34,833 nucleotides of DNA from Deltaproteobacteria bacterium (GTDB taxonomy: Bacteria > Desulfobacterota > GWC2-55-46), in assembly GCA_016212705.1 (NCBI GenBank), contig JACREU010000071.1:1-34833 (forward strand), given 5' to 3'. The number at the start of each line of letters is the position of its first letter. Position 1 is the first letter of the stretch. Shown piece by piece: positions 23,016 through 32,227 of this stretch. The notes under the pieces were generated by a model. It saw nothing but the letters and a program-made list of their open reading frames with translations. It ran no database searches and was not told where the DNA came from. The translations under genes were made by a program, and so were the position numbers.

Positions 23016-24689
23016 CTACTGCTTGACGTAGATCGTAGTTATCCTCGGCGCGTAGACCGAGAGCTCGGTCCTCGGCGTCTCGATGGCGGCCCTCATCTTG
23101 CCTAAGATGTGCAGTCTGCCGTCCCTCGCCTGATAGAGCGCGTCCTTAAGGATCTCGGCCGTCACCCCGCCTATCTTTATGTCCATCTGGAGGGCGGTGA
23201 CGCCCTCAACGGTGCCGGCGACCTTGAAGTCCATGTCTCCAAGGTGGTCCTCATCCCCCAGAATATCCGAGAGTATGGCCGTCCTGTCGCCCTCTTTTAT
23301 GAGCCCCATGGCGATGCCGGCCACGTGCCCCTTTGTCGGCACCCCGGCGTCCATCATGGAAAGCGACGCGCCGCAGACCGACGCCATCGAAGACGACCCG
23401 TTAGATTCGAATATGTCGGATACTACCCTTATGGTATAGGGGAAGCCCTCCGTGGGGAGTATCTTGCTGACGGCCCTCTCGGCCAGCGCCCCGTGGCCTA
23501 TCTCGCGCCTTCCGGGGCCTCTGAGTATCTTCACCTCGCCGACGCTGAACGGCGGGAAGTTGTAGTGGAGCATGAAGGTCTTGTACTCCCAGCCCGAGAG
23601 CGCGTCGATCTTCTGCTCGTCCTCGGAGGTGCCGAGGGTGGTGACGACCATCGCCTGCGTCTCGCCGCGCGTAAAGAGCGCGGAGCCGTGGGTCCTCGGA
23701 AGGAGCCCCACTTCGCAGGTGATGTTCCTTATGTCCTTCGTCCCCCTGCCGTCAACGCGGACGCCGTCTTTCACGACCATCTCGCGCATGATGTTGTACT
23801 TCATATCCTCGAAGACGGCCGTTGCTTCCTTGTCCCTGCCCGGCTCGTCCGCGGCGGCGCCGGCCGCTTCCTTCTTAAGGGCGCCTATTGTGGAGTAGCG
23901 CTCCTGCTTGACCGGTATGCGGAGCGCTTCGCGCAGACGCGCCTCCACGAGGGCCTTGACCTTCGCCTCAAGCGCGGCGTCGTGCGGTTTAACGTGGACC
24001 TCGAACTTGGCAAGCCCGGCCTCGGCTATAATCCTCTTCTGGAGCGCTATCACGCCCTGCATCGATTCCTGGGCGTATGAGAGCGCCTTCAGGAGGTAGT
24101 CCTCCGAGAGGAACTTCGCCCCGCCCTCGACCATTATGATGGAGTCGCCGGTGCCGGAGACGAGGAGGTCGAGGTCGCTCTCCTTCTGTTGCTTCAAGGA
24201 CGGATTGCAGATGAGCTCTCCGTTTATCGAGCCTATCCTTACCGTCGTAATGGGGCCGTTAAAGGGGATGTCCGATATACCGAGCGCAATTGATGCGCCT
24301 ATCGTCGCCGCTATCTCAGGGTCGTTCTCCGGGTCGACCGAAAGGACGGTGGCGATGACCTGGGTCTCGCGGTACCAGCCCTCGGGGAAGAGCGGCCTTA
24401 ACGGCCTGTCGATCAGCCTCGATCCGAGGACCTCTTTTTCACTCGGCCTGCCCTCGCGCTTGAAAAACCCGCCGGGTATCTTCCCCGCGGCGTAGGTCAT
24501 CTCCATGTAGTTGACCGTCAAAGGCATGAAATCGATCCCGACCGACGCGCTCTCGGCCCGGCACGCGGTCACAAGCGCCACCGTGTCGCCGTACCTTACG
24601 GTGCACGACCCGTGCGCCTGTCTCGCCATCTTGCCAATCTCTATTTTAATAGGCCTGCCTGCGAATTCCGTCTCGTATTGCCTGACCAA
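23016..24689 (-). CDS. pnp: Polynucleotide phosphorylase, truncated by in-frame TAG
   Basis: Phosphate-dependent 3'-5' exoribonuclease of the RNA degradation machinery. The 557 residues before the stop contain both RNase PH domains (about 1-225 and 310-540) with [35 protein letters not shown] and the catalytic [19 protein letters not shown]. The joined frame would encode about 696 residues, a normal length. The TAG lies after ITTIYVKQ, where homologues have an acidic or similar residue followed by KIRDVIG; one base change from GAG or CAG would explain it. The start is a TTG at 24689 with AGGAG 9 nt upstream. The gene follows rpsO and carries a strong hairpin in its leader. A protein without KH and S1 would probably bind RNA poorly. 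Confidence 0.93.
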   Translation of the reverse strand: MVRQYETEFAGRPIKIEIGKMARQAHGSCTVRYGDTVALVTACRAESASVGIDFMPLTVNYMEMTYAAGKIPGGFFKREGRPSEKEVLGSRLIDRPLRPLFPEGWYRETQVIATVLSVDPENDPEIAATIGASIALGISDIPFNGPITTVRIGSINGELICNPSLKQQKESDLDLLVSGTGDSIIMVEGGAKFLSEDYLLKALSYAQESMQGVIALQKRIIAEAGLAKFEVHVKPHDAALEAKVKALVEARLREALRIPVKQERYSTIGALKKEAAGAAADEPGRDKEATAVFEDMKYNIMREMVVKDGVRVDGRGTKDIRNITCEVGLLPRTHGSALFTRGETQAMVVTTLGTSEDEQKIDALSGWEYKTFMLHYNFPPFSVGEVKILRGPGRREIGHGALAERAVSKILPTEGFPYTIRVVSDIFESNGSSSMASVCGASLSMMDAGVPTKGHVAGIAMGLIKEGDRTAILSDILGDEDHLGDMDFKVAGTVEGVTALQMDIKIGGVTAEILKDALYQARDGRLHILGKMRAAIETPRTELSVYAPRITTIYVKQ

Positions 24690-24729
24690 AGTTATGTTCT
24701 CCTATTCTAATTTCATGAAAAAAGATTAC

Positions 24730-24765
24730 GGGCGGCTTAAGCGCACACCTGTGCCTCAAGCCCCC
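24730..24765 (-). promoter_or_regulatory. long stem-loop in the pnp leader
   Basis: On the minus strand GGGGGCTTGAG pairs with CTTAAGCCGCCC (one bulge, one wobble), and inside it GCACA pairs with TGTGC, giving about 15 bp in all. It ends about 40 nt upstream of the pnp start. In E. coli a similar hairpin between rpsO and pnp is cut by RNase III and lets PNPase repress its own synthesis; a like role here is an inference. Confidence 0.6.
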
Positions 24766-24889
24766 GTTCGCGTTTGCCCGGCCATTTCCGCCGGGCGCCC
24801 TGAAGGGCGTATTTTATTCACGGCGGATCCCGGAGGGCCTTATCCGTTTACCCGGCCCGGGGGGCCCTCCTGCCGTTCGTATGAGCCCC

Positions 24890-25156
24890 TTACCTTCTAA
24901 GACCAAGCCTCTCGATCAAGGACTTGTATCTCTCGACGTCCGATCTCTTCACGTAGTCGAGAAGGCGTCTGCGCCTCCCTACCATCTTAAGGAGTCCCCT
25001 CCTTGAGTGATGGTCGGACTTGTGGGTCTTGAAGTGGGAGCCTAAGCTGTTGATCCGCTCGCTCAAAAGGGCGACCTGAACCTCCGGAGAGCCTGTGTCG
25101 CCCGCGTGGGTTTCAAAAGACTTTATTATGTCCCGCTTCTTCTCTGTTGCCAGCAT
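24890..25156 (-). CDS. rpsO: 30S ribosomal protein S15
   Basis: Primary 16S rRNA-binding protein of the small-subunit platform. The 88 residues include [18 protein letters not shown] and [19 protein letters not shown]-like RNA-contact residues ([19 protein letters not shown]), then [20 protein letters not shown], all as in the family. The ATG at 25156 has GGAGG 9 nt upstream. It is followed by pnp, the widely conserved rpsO-pnp pairing. Upstream lies a 190-nt gap before truB that could hold a promoter and the usual S15 autoregulatory structure, but I cannot define either. Confidence 0.97.
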   Translation of the reverse strand: MLATEKKRDIIKSFETHAGDTGSPEVQVALLSERINSLGSHFKTHKSDHHSRRGLLKMVGRRRRLLDYVKRSDVERYKSLIERLGLRR

Positions 25157-25321
25157 CCTGAATAACCTCCTTTCTCCGTAAACGGCATTTATTAGTATCG
25201 ATAAAGACCGGGTTTAGCGGCCCGAGAATCTTCAGAGGCAAAATATTACCACTTTACCTGGCGCAAGGAAAGAAAAAACTTGAGTATTTTTAGAGGACCT
25301 TCTCCAGGCATGTCTTCTCGG

Positions 25322-25338
25322 CCCCCCCCCCGCCCCCC
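25322..25338. repeat. poly-C tracts after truB
   Basis: Ten consecutive C residues (25322-25331), a G, then six more C residues lie 8 nt beyond the truB stop. Long homopolymers of this kind can vary in length by slippage or be a site of sequencing error. No gene spans it. Confidence 0.7.
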
Positions 25339-25345
25339 TGCCCTC

Positions 25346-26062
25346 TTATACGGCCTCTGAGACTTCCGTCGAGGTCCCGGAGATCCTCAAGGCCTCTTCA
25401 ATGGGGATGATCCGCTTTATAAGGGCATCTTTATCGTCATCCATCTCCGCCGCGCCTTCGATGCCGCAGGGGCCTGAGGCGGTCCTGCGGAGCCTGGTCA
25501 TGTGGGCGCCGCACCCGAGGGCCTTTCCAAGGTCGTGGCAGAGCGTCCTTACGTATGTCCCCCTTGAGCAGACGACGCTGAAGGAGACCTCCGGGATGGC
25601 CATGGACGTCACGACGATCGAGTATATCTCGATATCCTTCGGGGCCCTCTCGATCGTTATGCCCTTTCGAGCCAACTTGTAGAGCGGGACCCCGTTCTTC
25701 TTCACGGACGAATACATGGGAGGGACCTGCCGGATCTTTCCCACAAACTTCGATAGCGCGTCTATGACGCCCCTCTCCGTAACGGAAGCGGCGTCCGCCC
25801 TTGAGGTGACTTTACCTTCAGAGTCATAGGTGTCGGTCTCGGCCCCGAGGACAAGACTTGCCTCGTACTCCTTTTTGCCGCCGTCAAGGAGGCGCGCGCA
25901 TTTCGTCGCGCCGTCGATGACGAGCACGAGGACGCCCGTAGCCATCGGGTCGAGCGTGCCGAGGTGCCCCACCTTCTTCGCCCCGAGCTTTCTTTTTACC
26001 CTGGAGACGACGTCGTGCGAGGTAAGGGAGGCCGGCTTATCGATGACGAGGACCCCGTTCAT
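25346..26062 (-). CDS. truB: tRNA pseudouridine(55) synthase
   Basis: Makes pseudouridine 55 in the T-loop of tRNAs. It has the N-terminal VLVIDKPASLTSHDVV, the catalytic motif KVGHLGTLDPMATGVL (catalytic Asp about 38), YEASLVLGAETDTYD, and the CSRGTYVRTLCHDLGKALGCGAH motif. The 238 residues are short of the longer E. coli type (about 314), because the C-terminal PUA-like part is absent, as in many bacteria. The start forms an ATGA overlap with the nrnA stop, so both are in one operon. Confidence 0.96.
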   Translation of the reverse strand: MNGVLVIDKPASLTSHDVVSRVKRKLGAKKVGHLGTLDPMATGVLVLVIDGATKCARLLDGGKKEYEASLVLGAETDTYDSEGKVTSRADAASVTERGVIDALSKFVGKIRQVPPMYSSVKKNGVPLYKLARKGITIERAPKDIEIYSIVVTSMAIPEVSFSVVCSRGTYVRTLCHDLGKALGCGAHMTRLRRTASGPCGIEGAAEMDDDKDALIKRIIPIEEALRISGTSTEVSEAV

Positions 26063-27069
26063 ACCTTCAGGGCCGCGCGCATCCTCTCTTTGATGATGGC
26101 GACGACCTCGGTTTTTACAAAGTCGAGAGACCCCTTCATGGTGAACCCGGCGGCGTTCCTGTGGCCGCCCCCGCCGAATCCCTGGGATATCTCCGCGACG
26201 TCGACGTCCCCCTTGGACCTCATCGACACCTTGTATTCCTCTTGGCCTGTTTCTCTAAAGAGGACGCCTACATCGACGCCCTCAATGCCTCTCGCGTAGT
26301 TGACGAAGCCGTCGGCCTGGTCTTTTTCCGCGCCTGTCTGCCTGAACATGTCTTTTGTGACCACGAGCGTGGCTATCTTTGGACTATGGTTGCCTTCAGC
26401 CCCTCCGTTTGCCGCATCGATTATGTCGAGGGTCGACAGGACCATGCCGAGGAGCTTGTACTTGCGCGCCGGGTGGTTCTCGTAGACCCTGCGGGATATG
26501 TCCCACGGCTCCGCGCCGAGCCTTACGAGCTCCCCGGCCTTTATAAAGGCCTCGGACGTGGCGGAAGAGTACCTGAAAGAGCCGGTATCCGTATGTATGG
26601 CGACATAGAGGTTTACCGCGATGTCCCTGTTTATGGGGATATCCGCCGCCTTGCAGAGGTCGTAGACGAGCTCTCCGGCCGCGGAGGCGTCCGGGACTAT
26701 CACATTCACGTCGCCGAAGCAGTCGTTCGTGGCGTGGTGGTCGATATTGACGACGCGGCCCGGCGCCTTTAGGTTCACGAACCCCTTGCCGAGCCTCTCC
26801 CTCTGCCCGCAATCCACCGCGAAGGTCGCGTCAAACGGCCCCGCGCCTTCGAGCGAATGGACGACGGTTTCCGCCCCGGGGAGGAATTTAAAGAGGTCCG
26901 GCACCGGGTCTTCGAGGTATGCCGTCGCGTCTTTTCCGATGGAGCGGAGCGCGAGCGCGACGCCAAGCAGGGACCCGACCGCGTCCCCCTCGGGGCTGAC
27001 ATGTGAGACGACAAGGAACTTCTTTCCTTTCTGTATCTCCTCTATCGCCTTGTCAAATCTTTTGTCCAT
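26059..27069 (-). CDS. nrnA: DHH-family phosphoesterase, NrnA-type oligoribonuclease / pAp phosphatase
   Basis: Degrades short RNA oligonucleotides and 3'-phosphoadenosine 5'-phosphate in known relatives. The N-terminal DHH domain shows VSHVSPEGDAVGSLLGVALAL, FAVDCGQRERLG and VNIDHHATND (the DHH motif), which together bind two Mn ions. The C-terminal DHHA1 domain has VSMRSKGDVDVAEISQGFGGGGHRNAAG with the substrate-binding GGGH. The 336-residue length matches NrnA. Its place between rbfA and truB is conserved widely. The ATG at 27069 lacks a strong ribosome binding site. Confidence 0.93.
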   Translation of the reverse strand: MDKRFDKAIEEIQKGKKFLVVSHVSPEGDAVGSLLGVALALRSIGKDATAYLEDPVPDLFKFLPGAETVVHSLEGAGPFDATFAVDCGQRERLGKGFVNLKAPGRVVNIDHHATNDCFGDVNVIVPDASAAGELVYDLCKAADIPINRDIAVNLYVAIHTDTGSFRYSSATSEAFIKAGELVRLGAEPWDISRRVYENHPARKYKLLGMVLSTLDIIDAANGGAEGNHSPKIATLVVTKDMFRQTGAEKDQADGFVNYARGIEGVDVGVLFRETGQEEYKVSMRSKGDVDVAEISQGFGGGGHRNAAGFTMKGSLDFVKTEVVAIIKERMRAALKV

Positions 27070-27205
27070 TTGGGTTTTTCGAAGTACGGCGCGAGCGATG
27101 AAGGGTTCCGAGCCCCTGCGGCGAAGAGGGCAAACACAAGCGGGGTTATCCGTTCAACCCGCCACCGCCCCGCCTCCCCCGCACCTTGCCAGCGCCAGGA
27201 GGCCC

Positions 27206-27562
27206 TTAGCTGGAGCCTCCCTCCTTCATCTCCTTTATGACCTTCTCTATATGGTCCGCGTATTCGAGGGAATCGTCGAACACGAAACTGACATTGGGTA
27301 TGTGCCGCAAATCCAGCCTCTTGGCCAGCGCGCGCCTTACATATCCGCTCGCGTGATTGAGGCCGTTCCTGGACTTTGCCTTGTCCTCGGCGGAGCCTAT
27401 CTGGCTGAAGAAGACCTTCGCCTCCTTCAAGTCGGGGGTGAGCTCAACGCGGGTTATGGTGACGAACCCGATCCTCGGGTCCTTTATATCGCCGTGGAGG
27501 ATCATCGAGGCTACTTCTTCCTTGATTACGTCCGCGACCCTGTCGGAGCGCTTGTAACTCAT
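27206..27562 (-). CDS. rbfA: 30S ribosome-binding factor A
   Basis: Assists late maturation of the small ribosomal subunit and 16S rRNA 5' end. The 118-residue protein has YKRSDRVADVIKEEVASMI near the N-terminus, DPRIGFVTITRVELTPDLKEAKVFFS and a C-terminal KRLDLRHIPNVSFVFDDSLE. These give the KH-like fold of RbfA. It lies between ylxP and nrnA in the infB-type operon. The ATG at 27562 has only AAGGGAGC about 20 nt away, so its ribosome binding site is weak. Confidence 0.95.
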   Translation of the reverse strand: MSYKRSDRVADVIKEEVASMILHGDIKDPRIGFVTITRVELTPDLKEAKVFFSQIGSAEDKAKSRNGLNHASGYVRRALAKRLDLRHIPNVSFVFDDSLEYADHIEKVIKEMKEGGSS

Positions 27563-27625
27563 AGTATCTTCAAGGGAGCTTCCGGCATTTATGCCGCACC
27601 CCCCGCCCCCTCGCGCCCTCGCGCC

Positions 27626-27913
27626 TTAAATGTTGATTATCTCGATGTCGTGGTCTGAAACCTCCGCGAGGTTGAGACGATCGACGAAGTCGAGTACCTT
27701 GTCCATGACCGAGTTGACTAACGCGCCGTCGTTGGAGACCGCGGCGACGCCTATCTCCGCCCTCTGCCAGAGGTCCGCGCCGTCGACCTCCGCAACGGAG
27801 ACGTTGAAGCGGTTCTTCACCTTCTCCACGATGCTTTTGACAACCTGTCTCTTGTCCTTCAGAGACCTGCTCTCGTGGATAAGCACCGTTATCCGCAAGA
27901 CCCCAATTACCAT
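27626..27913 (-). CDS. ylxP: YlxP-family protein (DUF503)
   Basis: Small conserved protein (95 residues) that is often encoded between infB and rbfA; its biochemical function is unknown. The N-terminal VIGVLRITVLIHESRSLKDK and central RQVVKSIVEKVKNRFNVSVAEVDGADLWQ are diagnostic of the family. I chose the ATG at 27913; an upstream in-frame TTG (27922) would add three residues. Repeat family 2, copy 2, fills the space between this gene and infB. The context suggests a role linked to ribosome assembly or translation initiation. Confidence 0.9.
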   Translation of the reverse strand: MVIGVLRITVLIHESRSLKDKRQVVKSIVEKVKNRFNVSVAEVDGADLWQRAEIGVAAVSNDGALVNSVMDKVLDFVDRLNLAEVSDHDIEIINI

Positions 27914-27925
27914 ATGCGACAATCC

Positions 27926-28040
27926 GGCTACTCAAAAAGCTCCAGATGCGAGGCGTCGAGGCGTCGAAGAACGCGGCGCACTCTTTTGTACGCCGCGGGA
28001 CGGAGCGCCGAAGGCAACAAGGCAGATGGACTTTTTGAGC
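27926..28040 (-). repeat. dispersed repeat family 2, copy 2 (inverted)
   Basis: On the minus strand it starts GCTCAAAAAGTCCATCTGCC and ends CATCTGGAGCTTTTTGAGTAGCC. In the centre CGCGGCG (27972-27978) pairs with CGCCGCG (27991-27997), and a GAGGCGTC unit is duplicated at its low-coordinate side. The outer ends are imperfect inverted repeats of each other. It fills almost the whole infB-ylxP spacer. Confidence 0.8.
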
Positions 28041-28046
28041 GACCTA

Positions 28047-30500
28047 TTAGAGCTTCGCCGCCTCTTCTTTCAGGATGTAGAGCTCCACGACGTCGCCGAC
28101 CTTTATATCGTTGTAGCCTTCGATCGTAAGGCCGCACTCGTACCCCGCGGCGACTTCCTTGACGTCGTCCTTGAACCTCTTAAGCGACGAGAGCTTGCCC
28201 TCGTAAATGACGACGTTGTCCCTTATGAGCCTCGCCTTCGCGCCCCTTAAGGCCTTGCCGTCCGTAACGAAGCAACCGGCGACGATGCCGACCTTCGTGA
28301 TGCGGAAGACGTCCCTTATCTGTACGCGTCCGAGCGCCTCTTCCTTTACGACAGGGGCGAGCATGCCCTCCATCGCGGCCTTTATCTCATCGACCAGGTT
28401 GTAGATGATCGTGTAGAGCCGCAGGTCTACGTTTTCCTTCTCAGCGAGCGCCTGGGCCTTCGGCTCGGGACGGACGTTGAAGCCGATGACTATCGCGTTT
28501 GAGGCGGAGGCCAGCATGCAATCGCCCTCGCTTATGCCTCCGACCGCGCTGTGTATGACCTTGAGCTTTATGGCGTCGGTCGAGAGCTTGCCGAGGGACT
28601 CTTTCACCGCCTCAATCGACCCCTGGACGTCGGCCTTGAGGACGACGTTCAGCTCCTTCACCTCTCCCTTGTTGATCTTGTCATAGAGGTCCGCGAGGCT
28701 TACCTTCGCGGTCTTGAGGCGGTCCTTCTCAAGGGCCTTCCTCTGCCTTATAGAGGCGATCTGCCTCGCCGTCGCCTCGTCCTTAACGACGGTAAATATC
28801 TCGCCTGCCTGCGGCACGCCGGAAAGGCCGAGTATCTCTATAGGCATGGACGGGCCCGCCTCTTCGACCCTTTCGCCCCAGTCGTTTATCATGGCGCGGA
28901 TCCTGCCGTAGCTGACGCCGGTTACAAGCGCGTCCCCGACCTTCAGCGTCCCGTCCTGTATGAGGACCGTGGATACAGGCCCCCTGCCCTTGTCCAGCTT
29001 CGCCTCAACGACGATGCCGCGCGCCGGGGCGTCCGTGCTGGCCTTGAGTTCCAGCACCTCGGACTGGAGGAGTATGATCTCGAGGAGCTCTTTTATCTTT
29101 AACCTCTTTTTAGCCGAGACCTCCATGAATATGGTATCTCCGCCCCATTCCTCGGATACGAGCCCGTACTGCGTGAGCTCCTGTTTTATCCGCGCCGGGT
29201 CGGCCTGCGGGAGGTCTATCTTGTTTATCGCGACTATTATGGGGACGCTTGCGGCCCTGGCGTGGTTTATGGCTTCTATGGTCTGAGGCATGACGCCGTC
29301 GTCGGCCGCGACGACGAGTATCACTATGTCGGTCGCCTTGGCGCCGCGCGCCCTCATGGCCGTAAAGGCCTCGTGACCCGGGGTGTCGAGGAAGGTGACG
29401 TCGCCCTTCTCTAAATGGACGTGGTACGCGCCTATGTGCTGAGTGATGCCGCCGGCCTCGCCGCTCACGACGTTCGTCTGCCTTATCGCGTCGAGGAGAG
29501 ACGTCTTCCCGTGGTCGACGTGCCCCATGACGGTAACGACAGGGGCCCTCGGCTTCAGGTTTGTGGGGGTCTCGGTCTCTGTCGCGCCGGGCTCCATGAG
29601 GGTCTCTTCATGGACCGCGCCGCTTTCGACCTCGTACTCGTACTCCTGGGCGATCAACGTAACCGCGTCGATGTCAATGAGCTGGTTGACCGTCGCCATT
29701 ATACCTAAGCCCATGAGCTTCTTTATTATCTCGCCGGCCTTTACGCCGAGCCTCTGCGAGAGGTCGGCCACGCTTATGGCGTCGACTATCCTTATAACCC
29801 TCTTGGACGCCTTTGTCACGGTGATCTCGGTCTGCTTCATGGGCCGCGCCTGCGAGGACTGCGCCCTTGCCTTTTGTGCGTCCCTGGACTGGTACTTGTC
29901 TTTCCTTCCAGCCGGGCGCTTCGGGGCGAAGAACCTCTTGACCTCGGGCTGTTTTGTGAAGACCTTGACCTCTTTTTTCGCGACAGGGGCCGCCACAACC
30001 ACGGCCTGAGCCTCTACCGTCGCCTCGGCCTCTGTCTTTTCCTCGGCCTGGGCCAGAGGGGCTACCGCCTCCGGTATCTCCTCGGTCTCCTCGACCTTAA
30101 GCTCCTCCAATATCTCCGCGGGGGTCTTCTCCCTCGTTTTTCGGAGCGCCCCCCTCTTGGCAACGTCCTTCTTCTCGTCGACGGCCTTTGTCCTGCCGCG
30201 CCCGCGTATCGGCTTTTTATCTTCCTTCTTTTCCTCTTTCGCCGCTACCTTGACGGCTGACGGAGGCTCAGGGAGCTTCACTTCGGACTTGGCGGGAAGA
30301 GGCGTTGCCTGGGCAACAGTCGCCTCCACGGCCGTCTCCGTTGCCGCGGCCACCTTCTGCTCTGCGGCCGCGACCGCCGTCTCCGCTACGGCCACCGGCT
30401 CAGGCTCCGCGGGTTTTGGAGCGGACCTCCTCCTGATTACGGAGGGCTTGATCCTTTTCTCCTCGACGTCCTTTGTCTGTTTCTCTTTTTCGTTTGTCAT
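28047..30500 (-). CDS. infB: Translation initiation factor IF-2
   Basis: GTPase that brings initiator tRNA to the small subunit and promotes subunit joining. A long, low-complexity Ala/Glu/Lys-rich N-terminus (about 1-225) precedes an IF2-N type domain ([20 protein letters not shown], about 242-261). The G domain follows, with G1 GHVDHGKTS (326-334), G3 DTPGHEAF and G4 NKIDLP. Domain II has [20 protein letters not shown], and domains III-IV follow with [20 protein letters not shown]. The 817 residues are within the family range. It lies downstream of ylxR and nusA in the conserved order. The ATG at 30500 has a weak ribosome binding site. Confidence 0.98.
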   Translation of the reverse strand: MTNEKEKQTKDVEEKRIKPSVIRRRSAPKPAEPEPVAVAETAVAAAEQKVAAATETAVEATVAQATPLPAKSEVKLPEPPSAVKVAAKEEKKEDKKPIRGRGRTKAVDEKKDVAKRGALRKTREKTPAEILEELKVEETEEIPEAVAPLAQAEEKTEAEATVEAQAVVVAAPVAKKEVKVFTKQPEVKRFFAPKRPAGRKDKYQSRDAQKARAQSSQARPMKQTEITVTKASKRVIRIVDAISVADLSQRLGVKAGEIIKKLMGLGIMATVNQLIDIDAVTLIAQEYEYEVESGAVHEETLMEPGATETETPTNLKPRAPVVTVMGHVDHGKTSLLDAIRQTNVVSGEAGGITQHIGAYHVHLEKGDVTFLDTPGHEAFTAMRARGAKATDIVILVVAADDGVMPQTIEAINHARAASVPIIVAINKIDLPQADPARIKQELTQYGLVSEEWGGDTIFMEVSAKKRLKIKELLEIILLQSEVLELKASTDAPARGIVVEAKLDKGRGPVSTVLIQDGTLKVGDALVTGVSYGRIRAMINDWGERVEEAGPSMPIEILGLSGVPQAGEIFTVVKDEATARQIASIRQRKALEKDRLKTAKVSLADLYDKINKGEVKELNVVLKADVQGSIEAVKESLGKLSTDAIKLKVIHSAVGGISEGDCMLASASNAIVIGFNVRPEPKAQALAEKENVDLRLYTIIYNLVDEIKAAMEGMLAPVVKEEALGRVQIRDVFRITKVGIVAGCFVTDGKALRGAKARLIRDNVVIYEGKLSSLKRFKDDVKEVAAGYECGLTIEGYNDIKVGDVVELYILKEEAAKL

Positions 30501-30571
30501 TATGCTGGCGAAACCCCCAAAAAGGCTTTAATAAGCCTTTGCCTTTTCCCTCTTCCGAGGTCATGGTTCTT

Positions 30572-30823
30572 TTATTGTTTTATGATAAGCTCCCGGAGCT
30601 CTTTTTCCTCCGGCAGGGTTACTGCGCGCTTAAGCGCCTTTGCGAAACAATCCTTCCTTTTATAAGCGGCCCTTACGCACTGTTCGTCGCGGCATATGTA
30701 GGCGCCCCTGCCGGGCAACCTCCATTTGCCGTCCAGCTCAAGCCCTCCGTCGACAACGGCGAGCCTCGCGAGCCCTGCCTTGTCCTTTACGGCCCTGCAA
30801 CCGATACAGGTCCTCTCCGGCAT
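30572..30823 (-). CDS. ylxR: YlxR-family RNA-binding protein (DUF448)
   Basis: Small nucleic-acid-binding protein of 83 residues, usually encoded between nusA and infB. Its PERTCIGCRAVKDKAGLARL and LPGRGAYICRDEQCVRAAYK match the family; the GRGAY loop and CIGCR are hallmarks. In some bacteria it affects RNase P or transcription; its role here is unknown. It starts 3 nt after nusA ends and belongs to the same operon. It is followed by a 71-nt spacer before infB. Confidence 0.93.
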   Translation of the reverse strand: MPERTCIGCRAVKDKAGLARLAVVDGGLELDGKWRLPGRGAYICRDEQCVRAAYKRKDCFAKALKRAVTLPEEKELRELIIKQ

Positions 30824-30826
30824 CCC

Positions 30827-32134
30827 TTATCTGCCCGTGTGCTCCTTTATGGAATCAAGGACGAGCTCGATGGATTCATCGTTGAGCCCCTCGACCTTGC
30901 GGAGCTCCTCCCGGTTAAGTCTCAAGACCCTGGCCGTGGTATCGTACCCGCCCCTTACGAGCGAGAGCGCGACCTCTGGGGAGATGTTCAGGAAATCGCC
31001 GACGGCCTTGACCGACTCGGCCCTCTCCTGATCCTCCCTCGCGCCGGCGGCCTCGACCTCTTTCCGGAGCGCCTCTTCCGGGGAAAACGCTTCCTTCGCG
31101 CCCTTGGTGTCAGTTTCAGTCCTTATGTCTATCTTCCAGCCCGTGAGTTTGGCCGCGAGCCTTACGTTCTGCCCCTTCTTCCCTATGGCGAGCGAGAGCT
31201 GGTCGTCGGGGACGATGACCTCCATCGCGTGCTCGGACTCGTCCATTATGACCCGCGCTATCTGGGCCGGCGAGAGCGTGTTCTTTACGAATATGGCCGA
31301 GTCGTCCGACCAGTGGACGATATCGATCTTTTCGCCCTTAAGCTCCTGAACGACGGCCTGGACCCTGGAGCCCTTTACCCCGACGCAAGCGCCTACCGGG
31401 TCGACGTCGTTATTGTGGGAGACGACCGCGATCTTCGCCCTGTCGCCGGGCTCCCTCGCCGCGCCCTTTATCTCGACTATCCCCTCGTATACCTCGGGGA
31501 CTTCCATCTGGAAGAGCTTTATGAGGAACCCCGGGTGGGTGCGGGACATGACGACTTGCGGCCCCTTGGCCTCGGCCTTTACGTCGAGGACTATGCCCCT
31601 TAAGCGCTCGCCCTGCCTGTATCCCTCTCTTCTCACCTGCTCCTTCTTGGGGAGCACGGCCTCGGCCCTGCCGAGGTCCACGATGATGTCGCCCTTCTCA
31701 AACCTCTGTACTATGCCGGTTATTATCTCGCCCTTTTTCGAGCTGTACTCGCTGAATACTATATTGCGCTCGGCCTCCCTGACCTTCTGTATGATTATCT
31801 GTTTGGCGGTCTGGGCGTCGATCCTGCCGAACTCCTTCTGGTTTAACTTTACGCCGAGGCTGTCCCCGAGCGCGACCTCCGGGTCGAGCTCCTTCGCTTC
31901 CTCCAAAGATATCTCGGTGTCGGGGTCCTGGGCCTCCTCGACGACGGTCTTGAAGAGGAAAAGCTCTATCTCCCCGGCCTCTTCCTGGTAGTGGGCCTCT
32001 ATTACCTTGTTCTGTCCGAACCTCTTTTCGGCGGCCTTCAACATGGCGGACTCAAGGGCGTCGATGAGTATCGCCTTGTCTATCCCCTTGTCCTTGCCGA
32101 CCTGGTCGATTATGTGGGTAAGATTTAATGACAT
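30827..32134 (-). CDS. nusA: Transcription termination/antitermination factor NusA
   Basis: RNA-polymerase-associated factor that controls pausing, termination and antitermination. It shows the N-terminal RNAP-binding domain (about 1-125), an S1 domain (GEIITGIVQRFEKGDIIVDL), KH1 (DPVGACVGVKGSRVQAVVQEL) and KH2 (LSLAIGKKGQNVRLAAKLTG). The C-terminal region (about 370-435) has the helix-hairpin-helix pattern GDFLNISPEVALSLVRGGYD. The 435 residues fit the short-tailed form lacking the E. coli acidic repeats. The ATG at 32134 follows GGAGG by 9 nt. It lies between rimP and ylxR. Confidence 0.97.
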   Translation of the reverse strand: MSLNLTHIIDQVGKDKGIDKAILIDALESAMLKAAEKRFGQNKVIEAHYQEEAGEIELFLFKTVVEEAQDPDTEISLEEAKELDPEVALGDSLGVKLNQKEFGRIDAQTAKQIIIQKVREAERNIVFSEYSSKKGEIITGIVQRFEKGDIIVDLGRAEAVLPKKEQVRREGYRQGERLRGIVLDVKAEAKGPQVVMSRTHPGFLIKLFQMEVPEVYEGIVEIKGAAREPGDRAKIAVVSHNNDVDPVGACVGVKGSRVQAVVQELKGEKIDIVHWSDDSAIFVKNTLSPAQIARVIMDESEHAMEVIVPDDQLSLAIGKKGQNVRLAAKLTGWKIDIRTETDTKGAKEAFSPEEALRKEVEAAGAREDQERAESVKAVGDFLNISPEVALSLVRGGYDTTARVLRLNREELRKVEGLNDESIELVLDSIKEHTGR

Positions 32135-32227
32135 TTAAAAAAACCTCCAAAATCTCTTATTCTTTAATTTTAAACCCGCCATGCGGCAGGATATTCGCAA
32201 GCTTATATGGCCGAACCGGTTTCCGTC

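Noticed and set aside
23016-23018. Genome-wide reassignment of TAG (for example pyrrolysine) to explain the pnp stop
   Set aside because: Three other genes in the window end naturally with TAG at normal protein lengths, so TAG works as a stop here; only site-specific readthrough remains possible.
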